Source: Kitasatospora sp. Root107
Lineage (GTDB): Bacteria; Actinomycetota; Actinomycetes; Streptomycetales; Streptomycetaceae
DNA length: 64,000 nt
Direction of reading: 5' to 3'
Assembly (NCBI RefSeq): GCF_001424875.1
Contig: NZ_LMCT01000001.1
Span: forward strand, 116,022 to 180,021
Under the pieces are notes generated by a model that was not told the DNA's origin, searched no databases, and saw only the letters and a program-made list of their open reading frames with translations. A program made the position numbers and the translations under genes. Shown one piece after another: positions 34,940-43,175 of this stretch (within the stretch, counting starts at the first letter, position 1; the number at the start of each line of letters is the position of its first letter).

Positions 34940-35869
34940 ATGACCGTCCGTAACCCGCGTACCCGCCTCTTCGCCGCCGGTGCCGTCCTCGCGACCGGTT
35001 CGCTGCTGCTCACCGCCTGCGGCAGCAGCACCAGCTCCTCGCCGAGCGGCGCCGCGACCCCGAGTGCATCCGTCAAGGCCGTCACCGCCGACGCCTCGCT
35101 GGCCGCGCTCGTCCCGGCCGACGTGAAGTCCTCCGGCAAGCTGGTGGTCGGGGCCGACGCCTCCTACGCGCCGAACGAGTTCAAGGACGACAAGGGCAAC
35201 ATCGTCGGCATGGACGTCGACCTGGCCAACGCCATCGCGCAGAAGCTCGGCCTGACCGCCGACGTCCAGAACTCCCCGTTCACCGCGATCATCCCGGGCA
35301 TCACCGCGAAGAAGTTCCAGCTCGGCATGAGCTCCTTCACGGACACCAAGGAGCGCGAGCAGACCGTCGACATGGTCACCTACTTCACCGCGGGCACCTC
35401 GTCCGCCGTGAAGAAGGGCAACCCGGAGAAGGTCAGCGCCGACGACCTGTGCGGCAAGAAGATCGCCGTGCAGACCGGCACCACCCAGGCCGACGCGATC
35501 AAGGACGTCATCAACCCGGCCTGCGCCAAGGCCGGCAAGCCCGCCGTCCCGAACGACGGCGACAAGTTCGACCTGCAGACCGACGTGACCACCGCGCTGG
35601 TCTCCGGCCGCGACCAGGTCATGATGGCCGACTCGCCGGTCATCGACTACGCGATCAAGCAGACCAACGGCCAGCTGGAGAAGCTCGGCGGCACCACCGA
35701 CAGCGCGCCGTACGGCGTCGTGGTGGCAAAGGGTTCCGAGCTGACCAAGGCCGTGCAGGGCGCGATCCAGGCGCTGATCGCGGACGGTACCTACAAGGCG
35801 ATCCTGACGAAGTGGGGCGTCGAGGCCGGTGCGATCGACAAGGCCGTGACCAACGGCGCCACCAGCTGA
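34940..35869 (+). CDS. Polar amino acid ABC transporter, substrate-binding lipoprotein 2
   Basis: 309 residues, lipobox LLTAC-GS, then a Ser/Thr linker and the binding fold: LVVGADASYAPNEFKDD, VGMDVDLANAIAQKLGL, FQLGMSSFTDTKEREQ, IAVQTGTTQADAIKDV and VMMADSPVIDYAI. It is a diverged tandem copy of the preceding gene, with its own promoter-like leader, and lies 34 bp before the permease gene. The TKERE segment is the typical ligand-binding Arg region in glutamate/glutamine binders. Likely the main receptor for the downstream permease and ATPase. Confidence 0.9.
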   Translation: MTVRNPRTRLFAAGAVLATGSLLLTACGSSTSSSPSGAATPSASVKAVTADASLAALVPADVKSSGKLVVGADASYAPNEFKDDKGNIVGMDVDLANAIAQKLGLTADVQNSPFTAIIPGITAKKFQLGMSSFTDTKEREQTVDMVTYFTAGTSSAVKKGNPEKVSADDLCGKKIAVQTGTTQADAIKDVINPACAKAGKPAVPNDGDKFDLQTDVTTALVSGRDQVMMADSPVIDYAIKQTNGQLEKLGGTTDSAPYGVVVAKGSELTKAVQGAIQALIADGTYKAILTKWGVEAGAIDKAVTNGATS

Positions 35870-35903
35870 CCTGTCGTCTGACCTCACCCACCGAAGGTCC
35901 CCT

Positions 35904-36884
35904 GTGAATTCTCCCGACCAAGGGGTGGTGGAGCAGCCGGCCCGGCCCGAGAACATCAAGGCCGTGCCGGTCCGCCACCCCGGACGCTGGGCCGGAGCAG
36001 TCGTCATCGCGGTACTGCTGGCGATGCTGCTCCACGCCCTGTTCTACAACAAGGCATTCCAATGGGATGTCGTCGGCAAGTACCTCTTCGACTCCAGCAT
36101 CACGCACGGCCTGGTCGTGACGCTGGAGCTGACCGCGCTCTCGATGGTGATGGGCCTGGTCGGCGGGGTGCTGCTGGCCGTCATGCGGCTCTCGCCCAAC
36201 CCGCTGCTCTCCGGCACCGCATGGCTCTACATCTGGATCTTCCGGGGCACCCCGGTCCTGGTCCAGCTGGTGTTCTGGAACTTCCTCGGCGCGCTCTGGC
36301 CGACGCTGTCGATCGGCATCCCGTTCGGCCCGGAGTTCTGGTCCGAGTCGACCAACACGCTGATCCCGGTCTTCACCGCGGCCCTGCTCGGGCTCGGCCT
36401 GAACGAGGCCGCCTACATGGCGGAGATCGTCCGCGGCGGCATCCAGTCGGTGGACGAGGGCCAGTCCGAGGCCTCGCACGCGCTGGGTATGAGCCGGTTC
36501 ACCACCATGCGCCGGATCGTGCTGCCGCAGGCGATGCGGGTGATCATCCCGCCGACCGGCAACGAGACCATCTCGATGCTCAAGACCACCTCGCTGGTCT
36601 CGGTGATCGCGCTGGAGGAGCTCTTCCGGGCCGGCCAGAACATCTACTCGCGGACCTTCGAGACCATCCCGCTGCTGATCACCGTCAGCCTCTGGTACCT
36701 CTTCCTGACCTCGGTGCTGACCATCGGTCAGTACTACGTCGAGCGGTACTACGCGCGGGGCAGCAACCGGGCCCTGCCGCCGACCCCGATCCAGCGGATC
36801 AGGGCACTGTTCCAGGGTCGGCACACCCCGCCGGCCCCGCCGGTGGTCAACCCCGGGGTGCACGGCGGAGGTAACTTCTCATGA
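35904..36884 (+). CDS. Polar amino acid ABC transporter permease (HisM/GlnP family)
   Basis: 326 residues from a GTG at 35904. Five to six membrane helices; the first follows a 30-residue cytoplasmic start. Family sequence: [68 protein letters not shown] (EAA loop that docks to the ATPase) and [18 protein letters not shown]. It has a ~45-residue proline-rich C-terminal tail that is longer than usual. Only one permease gene is present, so it is expected to act as a homodimer. Its last four bases overlap the ATPase start. Confidence 0.92.
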   Translation: MNSPDQGVVEQPARPENIKAVPVRHPGRWAGAVVIAVLLAMLLHALFYNKAFQWDVVGKYLFDSSITHGLVVTLELTALSMVMGLVGGVLLAVMRLSPNPLLSGTAWLYIWIFRGTPVLVQLVFWNFLGALWPTLSIGIPFGPEFWSESTNTLIPVFTAALLGLGLNEAAYMAEIVRGGIQSVDEGQSEASHALGMSRFTTMRRIVLPQAMRVIIPPTGNETISMLKTTSLVSVIALEELFRAGQNIYSRTFETIPLLITVSLWYLFLTSVLTIGQYYVERYYARGSNRALPPTPIQRIRALFQGRHTPPAPPVVNPGVHGGGNFS

Positions 36885-37672
36885 CCGAGCTGACCAAGCA
36901 GGACCGGCCCGGCCACCCGATGGTCAAGGCCGAGGGCGTCCGGAAGTCGTACGGGCAGGTCGAGGTGCTCAAGGGCATCGACCTGGAGGTCAGGCAGGGC
37001 GAGGTGTTCTGCCTGATCGGTCCGTCCGGCTCGGGCAAGTCCACCTTCCTGCGCTGCATCAACCACCTGGAGAAGATCAACGGTGGCTTCCTGTCGGTGG
37101 ACGGCGAACTCGTCGGCTACCGCCAGAAGGGCGACCGGCTCTACGAGCTGAAGGACCGTGAGGTCGCGGTCAAGCGCCAGGACATCGGCATGGTGTTCCA
37201 GCGCTTCAACCTCTTCCCGCACATGACCGCGCTGCAGAACATCGTCGAGGCGCCGGTCCAGGTCAAGGGCGAGAGCCGGGCCGAGGCCAAGCAGCGCGGT
37301 ATGGCCCTGCTGGAGCGGGTGGGGCTGGCCGACAAGGCCGACAGCTACCCCTCGCAGCTCTCCGGCGGCCAGCAGCAGCGGGTGGCGATCGCCCGGGCGC
37401 TCGCCATGAAGCCCAAGCTGATGCTCTTCGACGAGCCCACCTCGGCACTCGACCCGGAGCTGGTCGGTGACGTCCTCGACGTCATGCGCGACCTGGCCCG
37501 GGAGGGCATGACGATGATCGTGGTCACCCACGAGATGGGCTTCGCCCGCGAGGTCGGTGACGCGCTGGTCTTCATGGACGGCGGCGTGGTGGTCGAGTCC
37601 GGCCACCCGCGCGAGGTGCTCACCAACCCGCAGCACGAGCGGACCAGGGCCTTCCTCTCCAAGGTGCTCTGA
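36881..37672 (+). CDS. Polar amino acid ABC transporter ATPase (GlnQ/HisP family)
   Basis: 263 residues. Walker [20 protein letters not shown] (~43-60), Q loop [13 protein letters not shown], signature [15 protein letters not shown], Walker [18 protein letters not shown] and switch His in [13 protein letters not shown]. Near residue 85 is a small insertion ([20 protein letters not shown]) between Walker A and the Q loop, found in several actinobacterial members. The start overlaps the permease stop (ATGA). A strong hairpin ends the operon. Confidence 0.95.
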   Translation: MTELTKQDRPGHPMVKAEGVRKSYGQVEVLKGIDLEVRQGEVFCLIGPSGSGKSTFLRCINHLEKINGGFLSVDGELVGYRQKGDRLYELKDREVAVKRQDIGMVFQRFNLFPHMTALQNIVEAPVQVKGESRAEAKQRGMALLERVGLADKADSYPSQLSGGQQQRVAIARALAMKPKLMLFDEPTSALDPELVGDVLDVMRDLAREGMTMIVVTHEMGFAREVGDALVFMDGGVVVESGHPREVLTNPQHERTRAFLSKVL

Positions 37673-37689
37673 CCCCCGCGCTTCACCGC

Positions 37690-37729
37690 GCAGGCGCCCG
37701 TACGATCCCCGGATCGCACGGGCGCCTGC
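37690..37729 (+). terminator. Terminator hairpin after the ABC operon
   Basis: GCAGGCGCCCGT (37690-37701) pairs with ACGGGCGCCTGC (37718-37729); inside, CGATCC (37703-37708) pairs with GGATCG (37711-37716), giving an almost continuous 18-bp stem. Confidence 0.9.
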
Positions 37730-37793
37730 CGCGTTTCCGCCGAAGGTAATACCCTGGGGGCAGCTCACCCGTTACGCCCCTGGAAGGACCCCC

Positions 37794-38378
37794 GTGGAGC
37801 TCGCCGCATACGCCAACTTCGCCGTTCGGCTGGTGAACAGCGAGGAGCCCGAGCGAGGCACCGACTCGCTCACCTCGGTCGAGGCGGTGCGGGCGCTGTT
37901 CGGGCCCTCGGGCCGGGCCGCCGGGCTGGCCGACGAGGCCGACCTGCCCCGACTGCGGGCGGTCAGGACCAGGCTGCGCGGCGTGTTCGAGGCCGCCGCC
38001 GAGGGCGACGAGGTCCGTGGCGTCGACCTGCTGAACAGCCTGATGATCGAGTACCCGGTCAGCCCGCTGGTCTCCGGGCACGACTACCTGGACGACGCCG
38101 GCCGGCCGCGCTGGCACCTGCACCTGGCCGACAACGCCCCCACCGCCGCCGCCAACTTCACCGCGGTCGCCTGCATGGGCCTGGCCATCCACCTCACCGA
38201 GCTGGGCGCCGACCGGCTCGGCATCTGCCAGGCCGCCCCCTGCCGGAACGCCTACCTGGACACCTCCACCAACCGCTCCCGCCGCTACTGCTCCGACCGC
38301 TGTGCCACCCGCGCCAACGTCGCGGCCTACCGCGCCCGCAAGCGCGAGGAGGCCCGCCGGGCGGCTGCCGCGGCCTGA
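37794..38378 (+). CDS. CGNR zinc finger protein (ABATE domain)
   Basis: 194 residues from a GTG at 37794 (GGAAGGACC upstream). The N-terminal part is the ABATE-type stress domain (VELAAYANFAVRLVNSEEPE...) and the C-terminal 45 residues form the CGNR finger: GICQAAPCRNAYLDTSTNRS then RRYCSDRCATRANVAAYRAR, with four Cys ligands. The conserved C-G-N-R motif reads C-R-N-A here. Such proteins are thought to be DNA-binding regulators; the target is not known. The stop codon lies inside a 9-bp tandem repeat. Confidence 0.9.
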   Translation: MELAAYANFAVRLVNSEEPERGTDSLTSVEAVRALFGPSGRAAGLADEADLPRLRAVRTRLRGVFEAAAEGDEVRGVDLLNSLMIEYPVSPLVSGHDYLDDAGRPRWHLHLADNAPTAAANFTAVACMGLAIHLTELGADRLGICQAAPCRNAYLDTSTNRSRRYCSDRCATRANVAAYRARKREEARRAAAAA

Positions 38379-38417
38379 CCCGGCTGACCCGGCTGACCCG
38401 GCTGACCCGGCTGACCG
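38375..38417. repeat. Tandem repeat of CTGACCCGG (4 copies plus part)
   Basis: Four exact 9-bp units from 38375 to 38410 and a partial fifth. It covers the stop codon of the CGNR gene and reaches almost to the converging sodX stop. Each unit carries TGA in the same frame as the CGNR gene, so the repeat supplies several successive stops. Confidence 0.9.
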
Positions 38418-38421
38418 ACCG

Positions 38422-38784
38422 TCACAGCTCCAGGTCGATCGGGCGGTACGGGCCGAGCCGCCCCTGCCGGGGCCACAGTCTGCACACGACCTGACCGAGC
38501 ACCAACTCCTCGGCCACCGGCCCGTACTCGCGGCTGTCGCTGCGCACACCCTGGTTGTCGGAGAGCATCCACCACCCGGCCGGACGCCGCTCGGCCGCCC
38601 GCTTGAGCACCAGCAGCTCCGGCCGGCGGGGATGCCGGAACAGCGCCACCGCCTCCGGCCGCAGCCGCCCCCCGTACCGGACCAGCACCCGATCGCCGTC
38701 GCGCAGCCTCGGCCGCATCGAGGGCCCGGCCACCGTGACCACCCCGAACGGCAGCAGCCCACCGCCCTGCTGTCGCCCCGTCAC
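38422..38784 (-). CDS. sodX: Nickel superoxide dismutase maturation protease (S26 signal-peptidase-like)
   Basis: 120 residues from a GTG at 38784 (GGAGGGGGGAG upstream). Motifs of the S26 family: nucleophile Ser in VAGPSMRPRLRDGDRVLVRY, catalytic Lys in LLVLKRAAERRP, and the box SDNQGVRSDSREYGPV. There is no membrane anchor, in contrast to ordinary signal peptidases. It removes the short N-terminal prosequence of the Ni-SOD encoded by the divergent neighbour, exposing the His-1/Cys nickel hook. The pairing with sodN makes the assignment secure. Confidence 0.92.
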   Translation of the reverse strand: MTGRQQGGGLLPFGVVTVAGPSMRPRLRDGDRVLVRYGGRLRPEAVALFRHPRRPELLVLKRAAERRPAGWWMLSDNQGVRSDSREYGPVAEELVLGQVVCRLWPRQGRLGPYRPIDLEL

Positions 38785-38867
38785 CCCGACTCCCCCCTCC
38801 GCACACCCAAACCAACTCTCTGAGGGTAATCTCAGGCGCGGGAAGACGATCTAAGGAAGGACTCCCA

Positions 38868-39263
38868 ATGCGTCTGTTTGCTTCGCGCGTCACCGCGCAC
38901 GCTCACTGCGACCTGCCCTGCGGCGTGTACGACCCGGCCCAGGCCCGCATCGAGGCCGAGTCGGTGAAGGCCACTCAGGAGAAGTACCAGGCCAACGAGG
39001 ACCCGGTCTTCCGGGCCCGGGCCATCGTCATCAAGGAGGAGCGGGCCGAGCTGGTCAAGCACCACCTCTCGGTGCTGCACACCGACTACTTCAAGGCCCC
39101 GCACTTCGAGAAGTACCCGCAGCTGCACGTGCTGTTCAACAACGCGGGCAAGGCCGCCTCGGCCGCCAAGGCGTCCACCGACCCGGCTTCCGGCCAGGCG
39201 CTGCTCGACCTGATCGCCGAGATCGACAGCATCTTCTGGGAGACCAAGAAGGCCGCTGCCTGA
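38868..39263 (+). CDS. sodN: Nickel-containing superoxide dismutase
   Basis: 131 residues: a 12-residue prosequence MRLFASRVTAHA and then the mature start HCDLPCGVYDPAQARIEAES, which contains the complete nickel hook (His-1, Cys-2, Cys-6). The rest is the four-helix bundle (EKYQANEDPVFRARAIVIKE, HHLSVLHTDYFKAPHFEKYP). It converts superoxide to peroxide and oxygen in the cytoplasm as a hexamer. Ribosome site AAGGAAGG. A small dyad CTGAG-N6-CTCAG (38820-38835) lies in the 83-bp gap to sodX and may be part of nickel-responsive control, which is known for this gene in Streptomyces. Confidence 0.96.
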   Translation: MRLFASRVTAHAHCDLPCGVYDPAQARIEAESVKATQEKYQANEDPVFRARAIVIKEERAELVKHHLSVLHTDYFKAPHFEKYPQLHVLFNNAGKAASAAKASTDPASGQALLDLIAEIDSIFWETKKAAA

Positions 39264-39282
39264 TCCCGGAGCCCACGCTCCT

Positions 39283-39313
39283 GTGCCCGGCCGCTCCCCG
39301 AGCGGCCGGGCAC
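39283..39313 (+). terminator. Terminator after sodN (13-bp stem)
   Basis: GTGCCCGGCCGCT (39283-39295) pairs with 39301-39313 around CCCCG. Confidence 0.92.
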
Positions 39314-39360
39314 GCGTGCTTCCCCGCCGGTTCGACGGGGCGCCCGAGTAGGCTCGCCGT

Positions 39361-39837
39361 ATGATCCGCACCGCCGAAGCCAGCGACGTCCCCCTGATCC
39401 TCGACCTGATCCGCGAGCTCGCGGACTACGAGAAGGCCCCGCAGGAGGCCGTGGCCACTCTGGAACAGCTGAACGAGGTGCTGTTCGGGGCTAACCCGGC
39501 CGTCTTCGGTCTGATCGCCGAGGACGACGAGAGCGGCGAGGCGGTCGGCTTCGCGCTCTGGTTCCGGAACTTCTCCACCTGGCGCGGCACCCACGGGGTC
39601 TACCTGGAGGACCTGTACGTCCGCCCGAGCGCGCGCGGCGGCGGCCACGGCAAGGCGCTGCTGACCGAGCTGGCCAGGGTCTGCGTGCGCAACGGCTACT
39701 CCAGACTGGAGTGGTCGGTGCTGGACTGGAACGAGCCTTCGATCGGTTTCTACCGCTCGCTCGGCGCCGTCCCGATGGACGGCTGGTCGGTCTACCGGCT
39801 GACCGACGCGGCCCTGACCGCGCTCGGCTCCGAGTAG
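39361..39837 (+). CDS. GNAT N-acetyltransferase (SSAT/thialysine acetyltransferase-like)
   Basis: 158 residues. The order of blocks is that of spermidine/thialysine acetyltransferases: RTAEASDVPLILDLIRELAD, ALWFRNFSTWRGTHGVYLED, LYVRPSARGGGHGKALLTEL (acetyl-CoA loop, R-x-x-G-x-G/A variant RGGGHG) and RLEWSVLDWNEPSIGFYRSL. TAGGCT at 39349-39354 is a good -10 element and ends six bases before the ATG, with no ribosome site, so the mRNA is probably leaderless. Substrate may be a polyamine or lysine analogue by family. Confidence 0.88.
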   Translation: MIRTAEASDVPLILDLIRELADYEKAPQEAVATLEQLNEVLFGANPAVFGLIAEDDESGEAVGFALWFRNFSTWRGTHGVYLEDLYVRPSARGGGHGKALLTELARVCVRNGYSRLEWSVLDWNEPSIGFYRSLGAVPMDGWSVYRLTDAALTALGSE

Positions 39838-39944
39838 CGCACCGCCCACCGGAGTTCGAACAGGTTAGCTCGTTCCCGTGACGACGGTCCTGGATCGCGA
39901 CAAGCGTCGGTCGATAGCGGTAACGTCACGGGCGGATGCGCGGC

Positions 39945-39969
39945 GTTCCGACCTCTCCGGTATGGGTAT
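39945..39969 (+). promoter_or_regulatory. Candidate SigB/SigH-type promoter before the anti-sigma gene
   Basis: GTTC (39945-39948), a 15-base spacer and GGGTAT (39964-39969) match the pattern of stress sigma factors of the SigB/SigF/SigH group. It lies about 115 bp upstream of the anti-sigma/sigma pair and would allow positive autoregulation. The 39838-40085 gap holds nothing else that I can identify. Confidence 0.55.
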
Positions 39970-40085
39970 GACCGGTACGTACCGCACCACCCCTCTGGAC
40001 AGTTGGGGCGAAGCAGTTGAACCGAGCAACAGGAAGTGCCGCGGCTTTCGAGCCGCAAGCACCTTGCGTCACCCAGGAGGTGAGG

Positions 40086-40499
40086 GTGTCCCAGATCGAC
40101 GGCGATCCCGGCGTGAAGGACTTCGTCGAAGTCCGGCTGCCCGCGGCAGGGGCGTACCTCTCGGTACTGCGAACGGCGACCGCCGGTCTCGCGGCCCGGT
40201 TGGACTTCACCCTGGACGAGATCGAGGACCTTCGGATCGCGGTGGACGAGGCCTGCGCCATCCTGCTCCAGCAGGCGGTCCCGGGCTCCGTACTGACCTG
40301 CGAGTTCCGGCTGGTGGGCGACTCGCTGCGGGTCACCGTCGCGGCCCCCACCACGGACGGCCGGGCACCCGAGCGGGACACCTTCGCCTGGACGGTGCTC
40401 TCCGCACTGGCCGGCGAGGTGGAGTCCTCGGTGGGTGCCGACAACACGGTGACCATCAGTCTGCACAAGAAGCGCGGCGGAGCACCGGCACCGGTGTGA
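40086..40499 (+). CDS. Anti-sigma factor / RsbW-type ATP-binding protein (UshX/PrsH-like)
   Basis: 137 residues from a GTG at 40086 with AGGAGG five bases upstream; a TTG at 40017 would add 23 residues but has no site. It has the GHKL fold of RsbW/SpoIIAB: FTLDEIEDLRIAVDEACAIL contains the N-box (usual E-x-x-x-N replaced by E-A-C). The G1 box is not typical, so ATP binding may be weak. Position directly before a SigB-family sigma gene identifies it as the probable antagonist, as UshX is for SigH in S. coelicolor. It would act in the cytoplasm by binding the sigma factor under non-stress conditions. Confidence 0.85.
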   Translation: MSQIDGDPGVKDFVEVRLPAAGAYLSVLRTATAGLAARLDFTLDEIEDLRIAVDEACAILLQQAVPGSVLTCEFRLVGDSLRVTVAAPTTDGRAPERDTFAWTVLSALAGEVESSVGADNTVTISLHKKRGGAPAPV

Positions 40500-40620
40500 C
40501 AGCCGTCGGTGTGAGACCCACCCGCGCAGCCGTACGCCCGGCACCTCACGTGCCGCGCGTACGGCTCCCCCGTACCGCACCGCGGTACACCCCATGTGAA
40601 GTGCTCCCGGAACGGAACGG

Positions 40621-41643
40621 GTGACCGCCGTGAGTGATCTCGACCGCACAGGCGTTGCCGGAAGCCCGGCCGCCACCGCCGACGTGACGCTGCCGCCCCA
40701 GGCGGGCGTCACCTCCCCGCACCTTGCCCGAACCGACACCGCCGACGTGCACCCGAAGGACACCCATCGGATGAGCCAGCCGACCGATCCGCCGACCGAT
40801 CCGTCGCCGACTCCGGAGCAGCAGCCGGCTGCGGCCGGTGCCGAGGAGGTGCGCCCCGCGGTCCCCGTCCAGGTGCACCGCTCAGGCGCGCCGGACCGGG
40901 AGGCCGCGCGGGCGCTGTTCGTCAAGCTGGCCGGGCTGCCGGAGGGTTCGCCCGAGCGGGTCGAGCTGCGCAACCAGCTGGTCCGGATGCACATCCCGCT
41001 GGTCGAGCACCTGGCCCGGCGGTTCCGCAACCGTGGTGAGCCGCTGGACGACCTGACCCAGGTCGCCACCATCGGCCTGATCAAGTCGGTGGACCGCTTC
41101 GACCACGAGCGCGGGGTCGAGTTCTCCACCTACGCGACCCCGACCATCGTCGGTGAGATCAAGCGGCACTTCCGGGACAAGGGCTGGGCGGTCCGGGTGC
41201 CCCGCCGCCTCCAGGAACTGCGGCTCTCGCTCACCACGGCGACCAGCGAGCTCTCCCAGCGGCACGGCCGCTCCCCCACCGTGCACGAGCTGGCCGAGCA
41301 TCTCGGCATCTCCGAGGAGGACGTGCTGGAGGGCCTGGAGTCGGCCAACGCCTACTCCACCCTCTCCCTGGACGTCCCGGACAGCGACGACGAGTCGCCC
41401 GCCGTCGCGGACACCCTTGGCTCCACCGACCTGGCGCTGGAGGGCGTCGAGTACCGGGAGTCGCTGAAGCCGCTGCTGGCCCAACTCCCGCCCCGGGAGC
41501 AGAAGATCCTGGTGCTCCGGTTCTTCCGGAACATGACCCAGTCGCAGATCGCGGCCGAGGTGGGCATCTCCCAGATGCACGTCTCCCGGCTGCTGGCCCG
41601 GACGCTGGCCCAGCTCCGGGAGAAGCTGCTGGTCGAGGAGTAG
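40621..41643 (+). CDS. sigH: SigB/SigF-family stress sigma factor (SigH-like)
   Basis: 340 residues from the GTG at 40621. Sigma domains: region 2 (HIPLVEHLARRFRNRGEPLD, DLTQVATIGLIKSVDRFDHE, GVEFSTYATPTIVGEIKRHF), region 3 (VRVPRRLQELRLSL...SELSQRHGRSPTVHELAEHL) and region 4 (LPPREQKILVLRFFRNMTQS then QIAAEVGISQMHVSRLL). The first ~95 residues are a Pro/Thr-rich extension. Other starts are possible at GTG 40630 and ATG 40770 (preceded by AAGGAC), which would make shorter forms; multiple SigH forms are known in S. coelicolor. It directs stress and development genes and follows its antagonist. Confidence 0.93.
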   Translation: MTAVSDLDRTGVAGSPAATADVTLPPQAGVTSPHLARTDTADVHPKDTHRMSQPTDPPTDPSPTPEQQPAAAGAEEVRPAVPVQVHRSGAPDREAARALFVKLAGLPEGSPERVELRNQLVRMHIPLVEHLARRFRNRGEPLDDLTQVATIGLIKSVDRFDHERGVEFSTYATPTIVGEIKRHFRDKGWAVRVPRRLQELRLSLTTATSELSQRHGRSPTVHELAEHLGISEEDVLEGLESANAYSTLSLDVPDSDDESPAVADTLGSTDLALEGVEYRESLKPLLAQLPPREQKILVLRFFRNMTQSQIAAEVGISQMHVSRLLARTLAQLREKLLVEE

Positions 41644-41650
41644 GAACGAC

Positions 41651-41702
41651 CACGGCCCGGTCCGGGCGCCCCGCTTCGACGGGGTATCCGGACCGGGCCG
41701 TG
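41651..41702. terminator. Terminator between sigH and converging gene (15-bp stem)
   Basis: CACGGCCCGGTCCGG (41651-41665) pairs with 41688-41702; an inner CCCCG/CGGGG stem closes the loop. Confidence 0.92.
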
Positions 41703-41715
41703 CTGTCTCCGCCAG

Positions 41716-42132
41716 CTAGTCGGCGGTGGTCCCGTAGAGCGCCTCGGTCACCTTCGGGGTCAGCAGCGAGCCGATCCCGACCAGGCCGAGCAGCCCGACG
41801 GCCACCCCGGCGGCCTGCATCGCGCCGCCGTTCTGCCACATGTAGTAGGCCACCGGCAGGCAGATCGAGTTGGTCAGCACCGCCGGGCTGCGCCCCCACC
41901 GGCGCGCCTTGAGCAGCGCGCGCCCCGCAAGGATCGGAAGCGCCCCCATCAGCAACAGGATCACGCCGCCGAGCTCGCTGCGGCCCTGCGCCGGGGCGTC
42001 CCAGAGGAAGCCGGCCACGATGTCGTAGAGGCCCCAGCCGGCCAGCGCAGTGCCCTGCAGCGCGGTGATGGCGGCACCGACGAGCAGCGCGGTGGGCCGG
42101 GCAGGGCTTGGGGTGATGGATTCTGCGGTCAC
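41716..42132 (-). CDS. Four-helix membrane protein of unknown function
   Basis: 138 residues from a GTG at 42132. Four hydrophobic helices (~16-40, 55-75, 85-100, 105-125), short loops, and an RRWGRSP cytoplasmic stretch. No signature motif is recognised. A gene of this type sits between sigH and the lipid kinase in related genomes (recollection). It is divergent from the kinase gene with only 51 bp between them. Confidence 0.7.
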   Translation of the reverse strand: MTAESITPSPARPTALLVGAAITALQGTALAGWGLYDIVAGFLWDAPAQGRSELGGVILLLMGALPILAGRALLKARRWGRSPAVLTNSICLPVAYYMWQNGGAMQAAGVAVGLLGLVGIGSLLTPKVTEALYGTTAD

Positions 42133-42183
42133 TCCAGCAGGGTAGCCGCCGTGCTTGGATCACCGACCCGTAGGCTGAGCGCC

Positions 42184-43152
42184 ATGCGCGCTCTCCTGGT
42201 CGTGAACCCGAAGGCGACCACCACGAGTGGACGCACCCGCGACGTGCTGACCCACGCCCTGCGCAGTGACCTGGCCCTGGAAGTCGCGCACACCGAGTAC
42301 CGCGGCCACGCCCGTGACCTGGCCCGTGACGCGGCCGAGCGGGGTCTCGACCTGGTGGTCTCGCTCGGCGGCGACGGCACGGTGAACGAGATCGTCAACG
42401 GGCTGCTCACGCACGGCCCGTCCGACCGGGTGCCCCGGCTGGCCGTCGTCCCCGGCGGCTCGACCAACGTGTTCGCCCGCACCCTCGGCCTGCCGAACGA
42501 CCCGGTGGAGGCGACCGGCGCACTTCTGGACGCCTTGGAGCACCGGCGCGAGCGGGCGGTCAGCCTGGGCAAGGCGATGACCGAGGGCCTGCCGGACCGC
42601 TGGTTCACCTTCACGGCCGGCCTGGGCTTCGACGCGGGGGTGGTCGGCCGGGTGGAGGCCCAGCGCCGGGCCGGGCGGAAGTCCACCCACGGGCTCTACG
42701 TGAGCCAGGCCCTCCGGCACTACGTGACAGAGCGTGAGCACCGCAGAAACGGCCCCATCACCCTGGAGCTGAACGGCCAGGAATCCGTGCCGGGACTGGT
42801 GCTGGCGATAATCTCCAACACCTCGCCGTGGACCTTTCTGGGCAACCGGCCGGTCTTCCCGTCCCCCTCCGCGTCCTTCGACAGCGACCTCGACATCTTC
42901 GGCATCACTCGAATGACCGCGTTCGGCACGGCTCGAACGGTGCGTCAGATTCTGCGTTCGCACATGCCTGCGGACAGTGCCACAGGGCCGGTCGGCCCTA
43001 CCGGGAAGCACCTCGTCTCCTATCACGACGTCCGGCACTTCACCTTGGTTTCCCAGGAACCGGCCCCGTTTCAGGTCGATGGGGACCACCTTGGAGACAG
43101 GAGTCGCGTCAGTTTCACAGGCGTTCGGCGGGCACTGCGTGTGATTGTGTGA
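42184..43152 (+). CDS. Diacylglycerol/lipid kinase (DAGK catalytic domain)
   Basis: 322 residues. Catalytic domain signatures: LLVVNPKATTTSGRT at the start, LVVSLGGDGTVNEIVNGLL (nucleotide-binding GGDGT) and VVPGGSTNVFARTLGLP. The C-terminal beta domain shows FTAGLGFDAGVV and the late EPAPFQVDGDHLGDR motif. It phosphorylates diacylglycerol or a related lipid at the membrane. TAGGCT (42172-42177) ends six bases before the ATG and there is no ribosome site, so the message is probably leaderless, like the GNAT gene at 39.4 kb. Confidence 0.92.
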   Translation: MRALLVVNPKATTTSGRTRDVLTHALRSDLALEVAHTEYRGHARDLARDAAERGLDLVVSLGGDGTVNEIVNGLLTHGPSDRVPRLAVVPGGSTNVFARTLGLPNDPVEATGALLDALEHRRERAVSLGKAMTEGLPDRWFTFTAGLGFDAGVVGRVEAQRRAGRKSTHGLYVSQALRHYVTEREHRRNGPITLELNGQESVPGLVLAIISNTSPWTFLGNRPVFPSPSASFDSDLDIFGITRMTAFGTARTVRQILRSHMPADSATGPVGPTGKHLVSYHDVRHFTLVSQEPAPFQVDGDHLGDRSRVSFTGVRRALRVIV

Positions 43153-43154
43153 CC

Positions 43155-43175
43155 AGAAGGGCCCCTTACCCTTCT
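43155..43175 (+). terminator. Short hairpin after lipid kinase gene
   Basis: AGAAGGG (43155-43161) pairs with CCCTTCT (43169-43175); it starts two bases after the stop codon. Confidence 0.65.

Noticed and set aside
38375-38417. Short tandem repeat as a CRISPR-like or recombination site
   Set aside because: Units are only 9 bp, contiguous and without spacers; a simple tandem duplication at a gene end.
40017-40085. TTG at 40017 as start of the anti-sigma gene
   Set aside because: No ribosome site; the GTG at 40086 has AGGAGG at ideal distance and gives the usual family N-terminus.
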